Assembly (NCBI GenBank): GCA_963931865.1
Contig: OZ007505.1
Span: 21,986,074-22,050,073 of the forward strand
Direction: 5' to 3'
DNA length: 64,000 nucleotides
DNA from: Axinella damicornis
Lineage: Eukaryota; Porifera; Demospongiae; Axinellida; Axinellidae
Below, one piece after another: positions 24,681 to 35,275 of this stretch (the first letter of the stretch is position 1; each line of letters begins with the position of its first letter). The notes under the pieces were generated by a model. The model did not search any database. It saw only the letters and a list, made by a program, of their open reading frames with translations, and was not told the DNA's origin. A program made the translations under genes and the position numbers.

Positions 24681-27600
24681 CATGTGTGTGTGTGTGTGCA
24701 TGTGTGTGTGTGTGTGCGTGTGTGTGTATACATTACTCCCACCCTACCACAAGCATTGAGCGGTTGTAGAACTGACCTGGCCTTGTCGTAGTACTTGCCA
24801 CAGTAGGCCATGCCTGCAGCCACGCTCAGCCCCTGCCCCAGGGACCCAGTCGCTACGTCAATGTAGTTTTGGCGCTGCACACAGAGAGCAATTGCAAGGT
24901 ATCAAAGCTGAGATAAGGGACAGCTAGCTCTGTGAGGTGAGGGATGCTAGCTCTGTGAGGTGAAGGACGCTAGCTCTGTGAGGTGAGGGACGGCTAGCTC
25001 TGTGAGGTGAGGGACGGCTAGCTCTGTGAGGTGAGGGATGGCTAGCTCTGTGAGGTGAGGGACGGCTAGCTCTGTGAGGTGAGGGACGGCTAGCTCTGTG
25101 AGGTGAGGGACGGCTAGCTCTGTGAGGTGAGGGACGGCTAGCTCTGTGAGGTGAGGGACGGCTAGCTCTGTGAGGTGAGGGACGGCTAGCTCTGTGAGGT
25201 GAGGGACGGCTAGCTCTGAGAGGTGAGGGACGGCTAGCTCTGTGAGGTGAGGGACGGCTAGCTCTGTGAGGTGAGGGACGGCTAGCTCTGTGAGGTGAGG
25301 GACGGCTAGCTCTGTGAGGTGAGGGACGGCTAGCTCTGTGAGGTGAGGGACGGCTAGCTCTGTGAGGTGAGGGACGGCTAGCTCTGTGAGGTGAGGGACG
25401 GCTAGCTCTGTGAGGTGAGGGACGGCTAGCTCTGTGAGGTGAGGGACGGCTAGCTCTGTGAGGTGAGGGACGGCTAGCTCTGTGAGGTGAGGGACGGCTA
25501 GCTCTGTGAGGTGAGGGACGGCTAGCTCTGTGAGGTGAGGGACGGCTAGCTCTGTGAGGTGAGGGACGGCTAGCTCTGTGAGGTGAGGGACGGCTAGCTC
25601 TGTGAGGTAAGAGACGGCTAGCTCTGTGAGGTCCATACCGGTGTGGGATGTCCCTCCAAGATGGAGTCAACCTTCCTGAGTGTCAGCAGGTGTTCTTCAG
25701 AGAGGAGCCCAGCCTCGCACCACGCTGCATACAGGATGGGACACGCATGGCCCTGGGGAAGCAAGGGGGTGGACAGGGTATGAGGGAGTGAGGGAGTGAG
25801 GGGAGTGAGGGAGTGAGGGGAACAAGGGGGTAGTGAGGGAGTGAGGGGAACAAGGGGGTGGACAGGGTATGAGGGAGTGAGGGAGTGGGAGGAGCAAGGG
25901 GGTGGACAGGGTATGAGGGAGTGAGGGAGTGGGGGGAGCAAGGGGGTGGACGGGGTCTCAATACTATAACTAGCCACACCCGCACTATCTGGTGTGCACA
26001 GAAACAGAATGCAAAGGGCGTGGTCAATAAAAGATGGCTGCACATCATGAGCTTGCAAGAGAAGCAGTAGCAGCAATTAGTCAGCATGGGAGTGTGTATC
26101 CCTAGCACTATACGGTCCCAATGTGATGTCATGCTGTGCCTAAACTCAGGTTGTATCTCGGTATGTGAATGAGATATGAAGCTGGGGATTGTGCCATTGC
26201 AATCAGCACAAAACGAGCTTTCAAATGATGTCCTAAAAGTGACTTTTAATGTCAGTCACATTTTTGCCAAAAATCGCACTCGACCAAAGGCTATAATCCA
26301 TGGTTTTCATGATTTTGGGTCAAAATTCAACTTACTACAAAATGGACATCATTTAAATGCTCCATTCATGCTGATCACAACGGTGCAAATCCCAGCTTCA
26401 TATCTCATTCCTAGCCCAAGATACACCTACTTAGCACAGCATAAGTGTACCATGTATCCATTTGACAATGTATGAACCTGGGGGTTGTGCCATTGTGATG
26501 AGCACAAAAAGAACTTTGAGATGATGCCCTTAAAGTGCTTTAAATGCCGGGCACATTCTGCCCGAGTACACAGAATACCTTGGAGAGTACAAAGCGGTCA
26601 CTTGAGACATCCTTTGGCTTGTCAACTGCAGAAGGAGAAAGAGACAGGGAAGAGGGATGGAGTAAAGAAAGGGGGAGAGGAATGAGGGGGAGATTGTAAT
26701 TACATAACTGATAAGCTTGTCCGCCCACAAGATCACTACCATGCCCTCTCACACAACTTACTGGAGTACCTCATGACCTGGAAGAACAGGACGGACATGA
26801 TCTCGGCCGCAGAGGCACTGGATGTTGGGTGCCTGCAAAACCAGAACAATCCATTACATTACACGAGAGATACTCGTTCATAAGGTTGTTTCTACTGGTG
26901 ACCATGGACCGGGAATGCACCAGCAATGGACTGGGAATGGACTAGGAATGGACTGTATGTACACAAGATGCATCGTTCAAGCCTTAAACACTGAATGAGC
27001 TGTAACAGGGGTCATTCCATGATATTGTAAAGCATGCTAATGCTCCTGCCTAGCCAGATTCACCAAAAAGCAGACAGTGAGCTGGCGGTTACTTGAAGGC
27101 AGGGGGAGCTGTAGTCTCGGTCCCAGACCCAAAGCAACCCCAGTACGGATCACTTCCAGTACTGGGAGCGATCCGTGCTGGGGTTGGTTTGGGTCTGGGA
27201 CCGAGACTAAGGGAGCTGCCATTGCGCACTTTCACAGCTGATTTTCCTGGTAATCATAAAAAGTGTAGCTTATTACAATCCTTGATCTCTGAAAGGGAAA
27301 GTCCATTAGGCATAAACCAGATCACGTTTCCTAGTTGCAGGTAACTGGGAGAAGCAGGAATGCTGGAAGTGCTCCTAGCAGGCAGGGAAACGAAATGAAA
27401 CCGGAAACCACGTCCTACCAGGGAAGGGAAATATCCCGTGCATCCGCACAAGGTCCTGTACAGTATGCATCCACTTTTAAATATGCATATGACCTTTGAC
27501 CCCTAAGATTTCGAGCTCAAAAGATACCTCATAGACCAATACAAGCCAGAGTTGGCCATAAGTAAGCAAGCAGGTATTTTTGTTTCCCTTGTGGGGCATT

Positions 27601-27927
27601 ATTTTGGCACATTTCTTTTTGTTTCATTTCCTATTCCGGCTTCTATGACCTTCCTTTCACCGATATATGACCGAGCACTCTCCCACTGCTATCTCTACCA
27701 ACTAGCTACGGCATTAAATTTTGCAGTACAGATAAATACTGCCTTGCATGCCCACGGGAATTTCCCTACAGTCAAGAGGTCAGTAGCTGACAACCAGATG
27801 ACCTGCAGCCCTTAGCCTACCCGGACTTGGCCGCCTCCGTCATGTTGATGCTGTGTATGCGCATCTTGTTGGCGATGTCGCGCAGCGTCTGCACCCTGGC
27901 CTGGTCGGGTTTCTGGTACTGGGCCAT
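21293..27927 (-). CDS. TKT: Transketolase (625 aa)
   Basis: Twelve exons: 27821-27927, 26762-26832, 26579-26625, 25639-25752, 24777-24874, 24470-24589, 24194-24378, 23706-23917, 22853-23174, 22364-22578, 21880-22096, 21293-21462 (TGA); 1878 nt, against 623 aa in human TKT. Thiamine-diphosphate enzyme of the non-oxidative pentose phosphate pathway that moves two-carbon units between ketoses and aldoses in the cytosol. Visible hallmarks: MAQYQKPDQ start, [54 protein letters not shown], ThDP-binding GDGE (about residue 155) with [20 protein letters not shown], the PYR domain ([54 protein letters not shown]) and the C-terminal domain ([16 protein letters not shown]). An AG lies directly before the ATG, implying a spliced 5' UTR. 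Intron 4 holds a 29-copy minisatellite. Divergent from SLC41. Confidence 0.97.
22586..22641. repeat. (TG)n array abutting TKT exon 10
   Basis: TG/CA dinucleotides start 8 bp from the exon 10 acceptor; the gene strand reads (CA)n then ACGCAG/GCGAGG. Confidence 0.9.
22646..22741. mobile_element. TAGTCTC palindromic MITE, 96 bp, perfect 9-bp TSD
   Basis: Ends TAGTCTCAGTCCCAGACCCA and TGGGTCTGGGGCCGAGACTA, with an inner CAGCACGGATCG/CGATCCGCGCTG stem. It is flanked by identical GCGTTGTGT at 22637-22645 and 22742-22750. Lies in TKT intron 9. Confidence 0.88.
23319..23484. repeat. 31-bp tandem repeat in TKT intron 8
   Basis: Five to six units based on TACTAATGCCTGTCCTTGGT followed by AAACTCTAG, with small indels. 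Confidence 0.85.
24094..24130. mobile_element. Minimal palindrome TAGCCTCGTACCAG...CTGGTACGAGACTA
   Basis: 37-bp inverted repeat with the TAGCCTC/GAGACTA ends of the MITE family, in TKT intron 7. Confidence 0.55.
24382..24415. repeat. (TG)n beside TKT exon 7 acceptor
   Basis: On the gene strand (CA)n runs into CCTCCCCAG and exon 7. Confidence 0.85.
24615..24729. repeat. Interrupted (TG)n array in TKT intron 5
   Basis: About 115 bp of TG dinucleotides with GCATG interruptions, filling most of the intron between exons 5 and 6. Confidence 0.9.
24925..25635. repeat. 24-bp minisatellite, ~29 copies, in TKT intron 4
   Basis: Near-identical head-to-tail units GCTAGCTCTGTGAGGTGAGG plus GACG occupy nearly the whole intron, ending 4 bp from the exon 4 donor. 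On the transcribed strand each unit contains CCTCACCTCACAG, which resembles a 3' splice acceptor. All frames stay open because the period is a multiple of three; the repetitive frames ([16 protein letters not shown]) are not genes. Confidence 0.95.
25757..25955. repeat. Compound GTGAGGGA / GGGGGTGGACAGGGTATGAG minisatellite
   Basis: G/A-rich tandem repeats immediately upstream (in gene sense) of the TKT exon 4 acceptor; on the gene strand this is a 200-bp pyrimidine-rich tract. Confidence 0.85.
27112..27209. mobile_element. TAGTCTC palindromic MITE, 98 bp, 9-bp TSD
   Basis: Same subfamily as 22646-22741: ends TAGTCTCGGTCCCAGACCCA and TGGGTCTGGGACCGAGACTA with an inner stem around CAGTACGGATC. 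Flanks GGGGAGCTG (27103-27111) and AGGGAGCTG (27210-27218) match at 8 of 9 positions. In TKT intron 1. Confidence 0.88.
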
Positions 27928-28546
27928 CTGCGGAGGGGGAAGAGAGAGCGAAACAGCCCTGAAGGGGAGCCCTGGATTGGTGGCTGCTGCAGGCAACCGG
28001 AAATTAGCAAAAGAATGCATCCCACGTATCACACTGGGAGAAAGGCGAAATGAAACAACGCTGTGCCTCACTTTTTTTCTGGCTGCAGAGGAGACTTCAA
28101 CCAACAAATCTGAGGGGAGCTGTGAGAGCTTGGGTACGCGCTGCAACTAGGGAGGAAGCCGGAAGTGTAGGCGGGGCCTAAGGAGGACGCCCTGATACGG
28201 GGTCTCGTCCCGTACCGTACTACTACAACAAATACAGTATGGGAACGAGACCACGTCAAGGAGCATTGTGACGTATGTGCAATTTGCGTGTACCGCGGTT
28301 TCTATGGGTGTTGAATGAAACATGAACCATCAACCAACCTAGTCAGAGAAGATTAAGTGACTACTACCTTTGAGCAGACTTCAGGCCAGTCCGAGGTGTA
28401 TCGGGGAAAGTTTGGGGGTGTCTCTGACAGGCTCTGTGGGGTATGGTAGCACACACATGCTGTTGAGCCACTTCACAGTTTCTGGGCTTGGGATAATTGT
28501 CATAACCGTTTGGACGTGGTTCATTCAGCTACGAGAGAAAGAAGCC
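27928..28546. promoter_or_regulatory. Divergent TKT / SLC41 promoter region
   Basis: Start codons of TKT (27927, minus) and SLC41 (28547, plus) are 619 bp apart. CCGGAAGT (about 28158-28165, ETS/GABP-type) and GGCGGGGCC (Sp1-type) sit together near 28160-28180. An AAAAAAA/GTGAGG donor near 28072 and the AG before the TKT ATG define a probable 5' UTR intron. A CAG acceptor near 28527 precedes the SLC41 ATG by 20 bp, implying a spliced leader there too. A short inverted repeat (GGTCTCGTCCC...GGGAACGAGACC, 28200-28252) lies between. Confidence 0.5.
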
Positions 28547-30423
28547 ATGTCTGAAGGAGATGAGGGAGAGCGTCAAGTTGAGATGACATCAGACGCTTCC
28601 TCACAAAGGGAAGTATTGTTAGGTCAAGAGGGACGGCATTCTTCTAGACAACAGAACAGTAAACACGTCAGTGAAGAGGGTGAGGAGGATGAGTTGGAGA
28701 GAGAGAGGGTGATAATTCATACAGATCGAGAGTCCCGTGGGGAAGACGACGACAGTGGGATATCAGAGCCACCGTGTTCATATGACGAACACTTACTTCC
28801 GGGACAAGTGTCGGAGATGCCGGGGAGTAGGCTGAAACGAGAGAGAGTCTGGGACATTTTTATCCAGGTCTTCATCCCCTTCCTGATTGCTGGGTTTGGC
28901 ATGCTGACTGCTGGCCTGCTACTGGATACAGTCCAGGTGTGTACCGTGGTAGTCACTAGGTACAAAAGGACATTAATTGGTGGTTAGTTGTGCGTAGTAC
29001 AACATACTGTGGACTTACAATTATATTTCTAACGTGAGCAACACTACCTCCTCCTGATGTTGGTGAGTATGTGTACTGTGAAATGTGGTGGAACACCTCT
29101 CAAAAGGAGACCCTGAATTAAGTTGCCATGGTTAACCAGAACAGTTGACCAAGTCTCAACACATTATCCGGTATGAGGATGCCTTGCTAATCACAACACA
29201 GGCCTAGTGGGGTTCCACTGTGTGTTGAATGCCAGCTACTCACGGCCAAGGTGCTGTGGTTGGCCCGTGAGTAGCTCTGTAGACGAGAGTCGAACCTGAG
29301 CCAGCTACTCACAGCCAAGGTGCCTTGCTGTGGTTGCTCTGTAGGTGTGTGATCTGTCATTCTCACTACCATACCTCTTGTTCACGCAGTGATCAAAAGC
29401 TAGAGGTGGGAATGAGGCTGGGATGGGTTGGGTGGGTTGGGATGGACGAGGTTGGTGCTATGATGTGGCATATACAATGTGGCTCAGCACTAATTGATGT
29501 TGAGAATTCACTTTGCAAATAGGGTAGTTGAGTTGTGTACGTGCTTCCTTGCAGCACTGGGACGTGTACATGCAACTGAATGAGATATTTATACTAGTAC
29601 CTGCCCTGTTGGGACTGAAGGGCAACCTGGAGATGACCCTGGCGTCAAGATTATCCACAGCAGTGAGTCTCATACGCATACAGTCGCTCATTAGGCGCAT
29701 GTGCCTATATCTCCACAGGAAGGAAATATGCCCCTAAGCAATATGCGCTTAATTTTGAATGACGTTCCTCAAATAGGAAGTGCACTTAATTTTGAATTAT
29801 TGCTTTTCTACTCTGTACTTTGCACTCTTGGGGAGAAGATTTCAGCGCTTATTGAAGAGTAGCTGAGACGAGAGTCGACCCTGCGCCTATAAGTGAGCTG
29901 CGCCTATAAGTGAGCTGCACCTAATAATGAGGAAGTGAAGTAGCCCGTGAAACAAAATATCAACTTGGAGTGCCCTTGTATATCTACTCGTTGGGATCAG
30001 TCACTTAGGAAGTTTTTGGTACATCAAAGAAATTTCTTGTAAGATCATACACATGCACATTACAACCTCTTCAAACCGAGGAACAAGCTTCTCCAGAGCT
30101 TGACCACGCCCCCTGCCGTACTTACCAGTGAGTGGTTTGATCCCAATGGTCCGAGGCTTCCCCAGCTGTGTAGCAATCACTGTCACGGGTCACGGGTACA
30201 CTACACAATGTTCTTCTCCACTGCAGGCCAACGTCGGTCACTTAGATGAGTGGAAGGACAGGTGGAAACTGGCGTGGGGAAACCTAGCTCTAATTCAGGT
30301 GGGTGTCTTCATGCACGTCAGGAGTAGCAGAACTAGTGTGGGCATGCAGTGAGCTCTCAGGTGAACTTCTTAGTACACTGGGTTACTAGGTACACACTGC
30401 AGTCACAACTGTCACTCTCTTCT

Positions 30424-30463
<40 letters not shown>

Positions 30464-33263
30464 AGGTCCAAGCTCTGGTTGTGGCGGGTTTAGCCACTCT
30501 AATCTCCATCACACTTGGGGCCGATCTGACAGGCTCCCACATGCTGCTCCTGGGGGCCTCTGCCATGGGCAGCGCTGCCATCGCCAGTGCAATACTTGGC
30601 TCCATCATGATCGTGGTCATTTTGCTCTCACACCACCTGAGAATCAACCCGGACAATGTTGCCACTCCGATAGCGGCCTCTCTGGGGGACCTTGTGACCC
30701 TTGGTCTGCTGTCCATCATTGCAAGAGGACTCTTTGTGATAAGCAGTGAGCAGCTGCCATTGTGTGTGTGTGTGTGTGTTGTTCTGTGGTTGCTAGGCAG
30801 CGTTTCACTCACCGCTGTGTTCTGTCTAACCTGTTGCACTGGTGGAGGAATGACGTTAGGCAATTTGAATGCTTGCATTTCCTGTCTGGATGCTGTTTGC
30901 TGTGTTCTGCCAAGTCCCCCTCCTCTCGTTCGGATTCAGACTTACATGTACATGTGTGCACGTGGATACCCCATTGTACGACCTTTGACCTACACACAAT
31001 GTACATCCTGTGTTTGAATGTTCAGAGAAGACTTCTCACTCTCTTACAGACCCTCTTGTCTCGGGCTTGGATGGCGCTGTGGATGGCAGTGGTGCTGGCC
31101 TGACTAACCTGACCTCCAATATGACCACGGTCACGGCAGCCACGACCCCTCAGCATCCTTGTGAGTTGCTCAGCCGTGTTAACTTAATCAACCTTGCTAA
31201 CAATCTCACACAAGGGGAGGGGCTCTTGCTCACAGACTGTCAGTGGGATAGCTACTGACCTGTACTGTCAGTCTACCCTGTACCAGATCATACAAGATTG
31301 TGGGAGAGGGTCTCTCAGCTTTGTCTCTTGTGTTGCAGATGCGACGGTGGCGGCGTCCAGCACCATAGTGCTGGTGTTGGTGCTGCTCATCCCAGTGTGG
31401 TTGTTCCTGGCCTACAAGAACAGCGCCACAAAGAGCGTGCTCTTCTACGGCTGGTTCCCCGTGATATGTGCCATGTGCATCAGCAGGTGAGCCCCACTCT
31501 CAGACTCCTGAATAGAGTTCTGGACCTGCATATTCCACTGCACCCAGCATTGATAGCAAACATCACCACCAATAATCAACATTAAATTTTGTTCTGTGGT
31601 TCACACTTGACTGTCTGGTGAGAGGACAGACACTCACAATCTTGAGTGTCCTCCTCTGTCTATTTTTCCGTCTGTCTGTCCGTATGTCCATATCTGTGTT
31701 GACATTTTAGCAGTCTGCCCGCGTGATTGTGAGGTGTTGTGTTTGTGTTGTTCCCAGTGGAGGGGGCTGGGTGCTCTCCAAGGCAGTGAACACGTGGAAG
31801 GGGATCGCAGTATACTCCCCCATCATAAACGGTAGGCCAGAGAGATCCTTTGAAGATGCATACATGCCTGTACGATCTGATAGCAGAGAGAGTTCACTTT
31901 ATCAGATTCAGAAATTCTATTTCTAAAGGTTTTGATGAGCAAAGTTCAATAAACTGCTCTACAGAGCAACCTTGTGCAATGGGAGTCATGGATTGATGAT
32001 GTTTCTACATAAGTAATCCTTTCCCCCTTCTCCTGCCTCCATCTCCACCTTCCCTCCTCCCCCCAATCATTAATTCCAGGTGTGGGTGGTAATCTGGTGG
32101 CAGTACAAGCCAGTAGGATATCCACCTCTCTGCATCAAACTGGCTCACCGGGCACGCCCCCCTCTGATCCATCTCAACAGTACCACGGACCCCTCAAAAC
32201 CTTCTTCTCAAGCAGTGAGTGATCACGACTGTGCAGCGATAGCCTCGTTCCCAGACTGAACTGCACTCGTTCCCAGGCTGAATTTTTGTTCGTGTGTGGG
32301 AGAGCTTGGGAATGGGGCTGGTGTAGAATAGGGAAGCTCAGTGTGCAGTTCAATTTTTGACTTATAGGGAAGCCTTGTATATTAAAGGACATATTTGATC
32401 TCTTGATGAACAACAGCATAAGGATATCATACTATGCTCAGCATCAACTCTCACACCTTCCTCATCCAGACCAGCACTCTAAGACGGCCAAGCTTCTGGT
32501 GGGCATGGTGATCCCCGGGTCCGTCATCTTCCTCCTTGTGATTCGAGCACTCAATGCTGGGCACACCACCACCTCAGCCATGTTCTTTGTTGGCTACCTC
32601 ATCTGTGCAGTGCTGCAGGTGAGTGTGCGTGAGTGTGTGTGTGTGTGTGTGTGTGCGTGTGTGTGTGTGCATGAGTGTGTGTGTGTGTGTGCGTGTGTGT
32701 GTGTGTGCGTGTGAGGGTGTGACTGTGTGTGTGTGTGTGTGTGAGAGTATGTGTGTGTGTGTGAGAGTATGTGTGTGTGTGTGTTGGTGTACATGTGCAT
32801 GTGAGGGTGTGACTGCGTGTGTGTGTGTGTGTGCATGCGTGTGAGGGTGTGACTGTGTGTGTGGCTGTGTGTGTGTGTATGTGTGAGTGTTGTGAGTGAA
32901 TGCGATTGTGTGATTTGTTAGCACCAGTGAGATCATTCATAAGCTATTTCTGACACACCAAAGACATACTGGGCCATGAAGCAGGGAGCACTGTTGTAGA
33001 TGCGTCAAAATCAGATGGACATGTCCCTCCTGGCCATACCCTTTCAGTGAATAGTTTGTTGATCTCTACTATTGCAGGTGTCTCTGTTACTCCTTATTGC
33101 GGACTGGATGGTGCACTTTATTTGGAAGCGGAAGTTAGACCCGGACAATGTTGCGATTCCATTCCTGACAGCACTTGGGGACCTCCTGGGCACTGGCCTG
33201 CTCAGCCTTGGCTTCCTGGTCATGTGGCTGCTGGGGGACAGGGACGAGGACGTTGGGGAATGA
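28547..33263 (+). CDS. SLC41A1: SLC41-family Mg2+ transporter (550 aa)
   Basis: Ten exons: 28547-28936, 29555-29662, 30227-30298, 30466-30745, 31050-31160, 31339-31486, 31758-31831, 32080-32214, 32470-32618, 33078-33263 (TGA); 1653 nt, all phases close. After an acidic ~95-residue cytosolic N-tail come two MgtE-like membrane domains. The first has [26 protein letters not shown] (residues ~140-166) and [24 protein letters not shown] (~255-280). The second has [21 protein letters not shown] and [20 protein letters not shown] near the C-terminus. The DPDN/NPDN and GGNL motifs line the Mg2+ pathway in this family; SLC41A1 acts in Mg2+ efflux at the plasma membrane. About ten hydrophobic segments are visible. 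The loop between the halves (exon 5) is Thr/Asn-rich with several N-glycosylation sequons. It cannot be assigned to A1, A2 or A3 from sequence alone. Confidence 0.94.
30427..30465. repeat. (CA)n array forming the SLC41 exon 4 acceptor
   Basis: CA dinucleotides run directly into ...ACTCACACAG at the exon boundary. Confidence 0.9.
32240..32327. mobile_element. Degraded TAGCCTC MITE in SLC41 intron 8
   Basis: Begins TAGCCTCGTTCCCAG, repeats CTCGTTCCCAGGCTG inside, and ends TTGGGAATGGGGCTGG; the right end is decayed. Confidence 0.5.
32619..32890. repeat. (TG)n array starting at the SLC41 exon 9 donor
   Basis: The donor GTGAGTGTGCGTGAGTGTG grades without a break into about 270 bp of TG repeat with GAGGGTGTGACTG interruptions. 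Confidence 0.9.
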
Positions 33264-33330
33264 CGGGTCAATGATCAATCTTATCATTTTATGCCACACA
33301 ATGCCATTGTAACTATTCCGTTAGTTCTGC

Positions 33331-33336
33331 ATTAAA
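33331..33336 (+). terminator. ATTAAA poly(A) signal of SLC41
   Basis: ATTAAA 68 bp after the SLC41 stop, in an AT-rich flank. Confidence 0.5.
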
Positions 33337-33499
33337 GTTTCATCCGTACAATTAGCCAGTCAAGCTCAGTCCTGCATGGTTTCAAATCCCATGCACTACA
33401 GCCCTTGGTTTTCTGTTGAAGGGTGCCTTAACTCTTTACCAATTAATGATGTCACTACAAAAGCCTCCCATTTATGCATGGGGAATTTAGAACTAGGGG

Positions 33500-34441
33500 A
33501 ATGCAGGACATTGGGGGGCGAGCCTGAGTGAAGTGCATGCGCGTGCCGCAGGACATGCATGGATCAGTTGCATTCACATGACTGCACAGTGTGACAGGGC
33601 AAATTATGAGCATAGGCCACTGAAATTATGGCACTAAACATACACTCGTGTACATCACAGCAACTGTGAGTCAGGTTAGCGTTTGTAGCTGAAGCAGTCT
33701 AGCACCAACATCACAGGCCATGGCGCCACGGTACGGTCCACGACTCTGAGCCGCAGTCTCTGCCTTTGTCCTGAGTGTCGCCACCGAGGAGGCAGAGTGT
33801 TAATGGTGCTCTAGCCAATGTCCACGAGTGCATGGTCTCTCCGTCTTTGTTGTCGCTAACGTCCGTCGAACAGGTAGCTAGACGGTTGAAGCAAGGATAA
33901 TTAAAACGGAACGTGGATTGGAAACGGCAATACAAATGATGTCACAATCCGTGTTGCGCACGCTGGCGTTAGCCTCGCTCCCAGATCAGACTTCTTCCTG
34001 AAACTCAATAGCCTAATGCAGCAACCACAGAAGCATTGACAGCAAGTAGTTTCATATCGCTAGGTGCTTTCTTCGTCGAGATAACCTAACACAAGTAATC
34101 ACGTGTCACAGGCCCAATTTAATGACAGAGAGGCTGCGTACCTAGCTTCCTTTCTTGTCTTACGAGGGAAAAGAAACTCAATAGCCTCATGCAGTAACAA
34201 CACAAGCATCGGTAGCAAGTTGTTTCATCTCTCTGGGTGCTTCCTTGGTCAAGATAACCTAACACAAAGTAAGCGCAACGCGGATTACGTAGCAATTTTA
34301 TATCCACGTTCCGCATCCGGCGTATCGCGATCGCATATCGAGGTGCGCACGTGTATATAGAAGCTCGTTGTTGAATTTGAATATTATTGTGCACGTGCAA
34401 GGGAAATTCGCTGATTTAAAATTTACGGTATTTGCAAGATC

Positions 34442-34474
<33 letters not shown>

Positions 34475-34530
34475 ATACACACGCTCTGCGCAATGAAGTC
34501 ACGCTAGTGTGGGGCTCGCTCACACGCTCG
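33500..34530. mobile_element. Dispersed ~1-kb repeat, copy 1 (related copy at 46000-46720)
   Basis: Shares a colinear series of blocks with 46000-46720: GGACATTGGG near the left, CAACTGTGAGTCAGGTTAGC with GCTGAAGCAGTCTAGCA in the middle, a GGAGGCAGAGTG/GGAGGCAGACTG block, and GCTAGTGTGGGGCTCGCTCA at the right. This copy has an internal ~185-bp near-duplication (33995-34095 and 34180-34272). No coding capacity, so it is a non-autonomous element or old segmental duplicate. It accounts for most of the space between SLC41 and the ROCO gene. Confidence 0.65.
34443..34470. repeat. (AAGC)7 microsatellite
   Basis: Perfect tetranucleotide run inside the dispersed repeat. Confidence 0.9.
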
Positions 34531-34731
34531 CCCCAATTAATACTAGGTGTTACACTACAGCTAGGGTTTCTTATGATTGGTAAAGTAGGAAAGGATATAT
34601 CTCGCCCTGAATTCCAGAAAAACAAGTTTTAGCAACGCCATTAAGCATGCATGCAAGCTATAGGTCTATGATGATACCATATAGGCATGATGTACAGCAA
34701 TAATAATATTATGTTGCATCTTTGGCAACTG

Positions 34732-34737
34732 TTTATT
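34732..34737 (-). terminator. AATAAA poly(A) signal of the ankyrin-ROCO gene
   Basis: AATAAA on the minus strand about 140 bp beyond the TAA stop at 34879. Confidence 0.5.
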
Positions 34738-34878
34738 GGGCGTACAGTGATACAGGTCAATGATACAACGTACGATTCACAAACATGCATGCAAGAATTA
34801 TTCCTGCGCACACAATACTGTATAATACCTCAACACACAACTGTTGGATGATGCAACACATACAAAAACTAATTGTGA

Positions 34879-35237
34879 TTACAGCAGAGCCGCAGCCCCT
34901 CCCACATGAGGCTCTTGTGCTGGTCCTCTGAGATCATGTTGCTCATCGAGGAGGTCCTACACAAGTGATGGCAATACAGAGACAACAATAAAACCATCAA
35001 TCAGACAGTCCATATCCGACATTAGTTTCTGCGTGTGTGCATTTTGACTGTGTGTGTGTATGTTTGTATAAACTGTGTGTGTGTGTGTAGCTTGGAGATG
35101 GGGATCCAGCTAAATGACTACACAAAGGGTATATACCCATGACAGCATGGTTTCCTCCCCCCATGGATGCTTCCACCCCCTTTACCTGGTCCCTTGATGT
35201 GGTTATTGGAGTTTTTTTGATGTGGCCATATTTTTGC

Positions 35238-35275
<38 letters not shown>

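Noticed and set aside
24925..25635. CRISPR-like array
   Set aside because: Units are contiguous 24-mers with no unique spacers, inside a eukaryotic intron.
24924..25670. Long minus-strand open frames of 229-248 residues (HRASRPSP / LTELAVPH repeats)
   Set aside because: They are read-through of a 24-bp tandem repeat in TKT intron 4; all frames stay open because the period is divisible by three.
27928..28146. N-terminal extension of transketolase (QRVPKLSQLPSDLLVEV)
   Set aside because: The block is open and has a donor in phase, but begins at TTG with a stop codon just upstream and no ATG; the MAQYQKPDQ start matches the family, so this is more likely 5' UTR.
32574..32940. His/Thr-rich open frames over TG/CA arrays (also at 22.6, 24.6, 57.1, 58.5 and 62.8 kb)
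   Set aside because: Microsatellite translation artefacts in introns.
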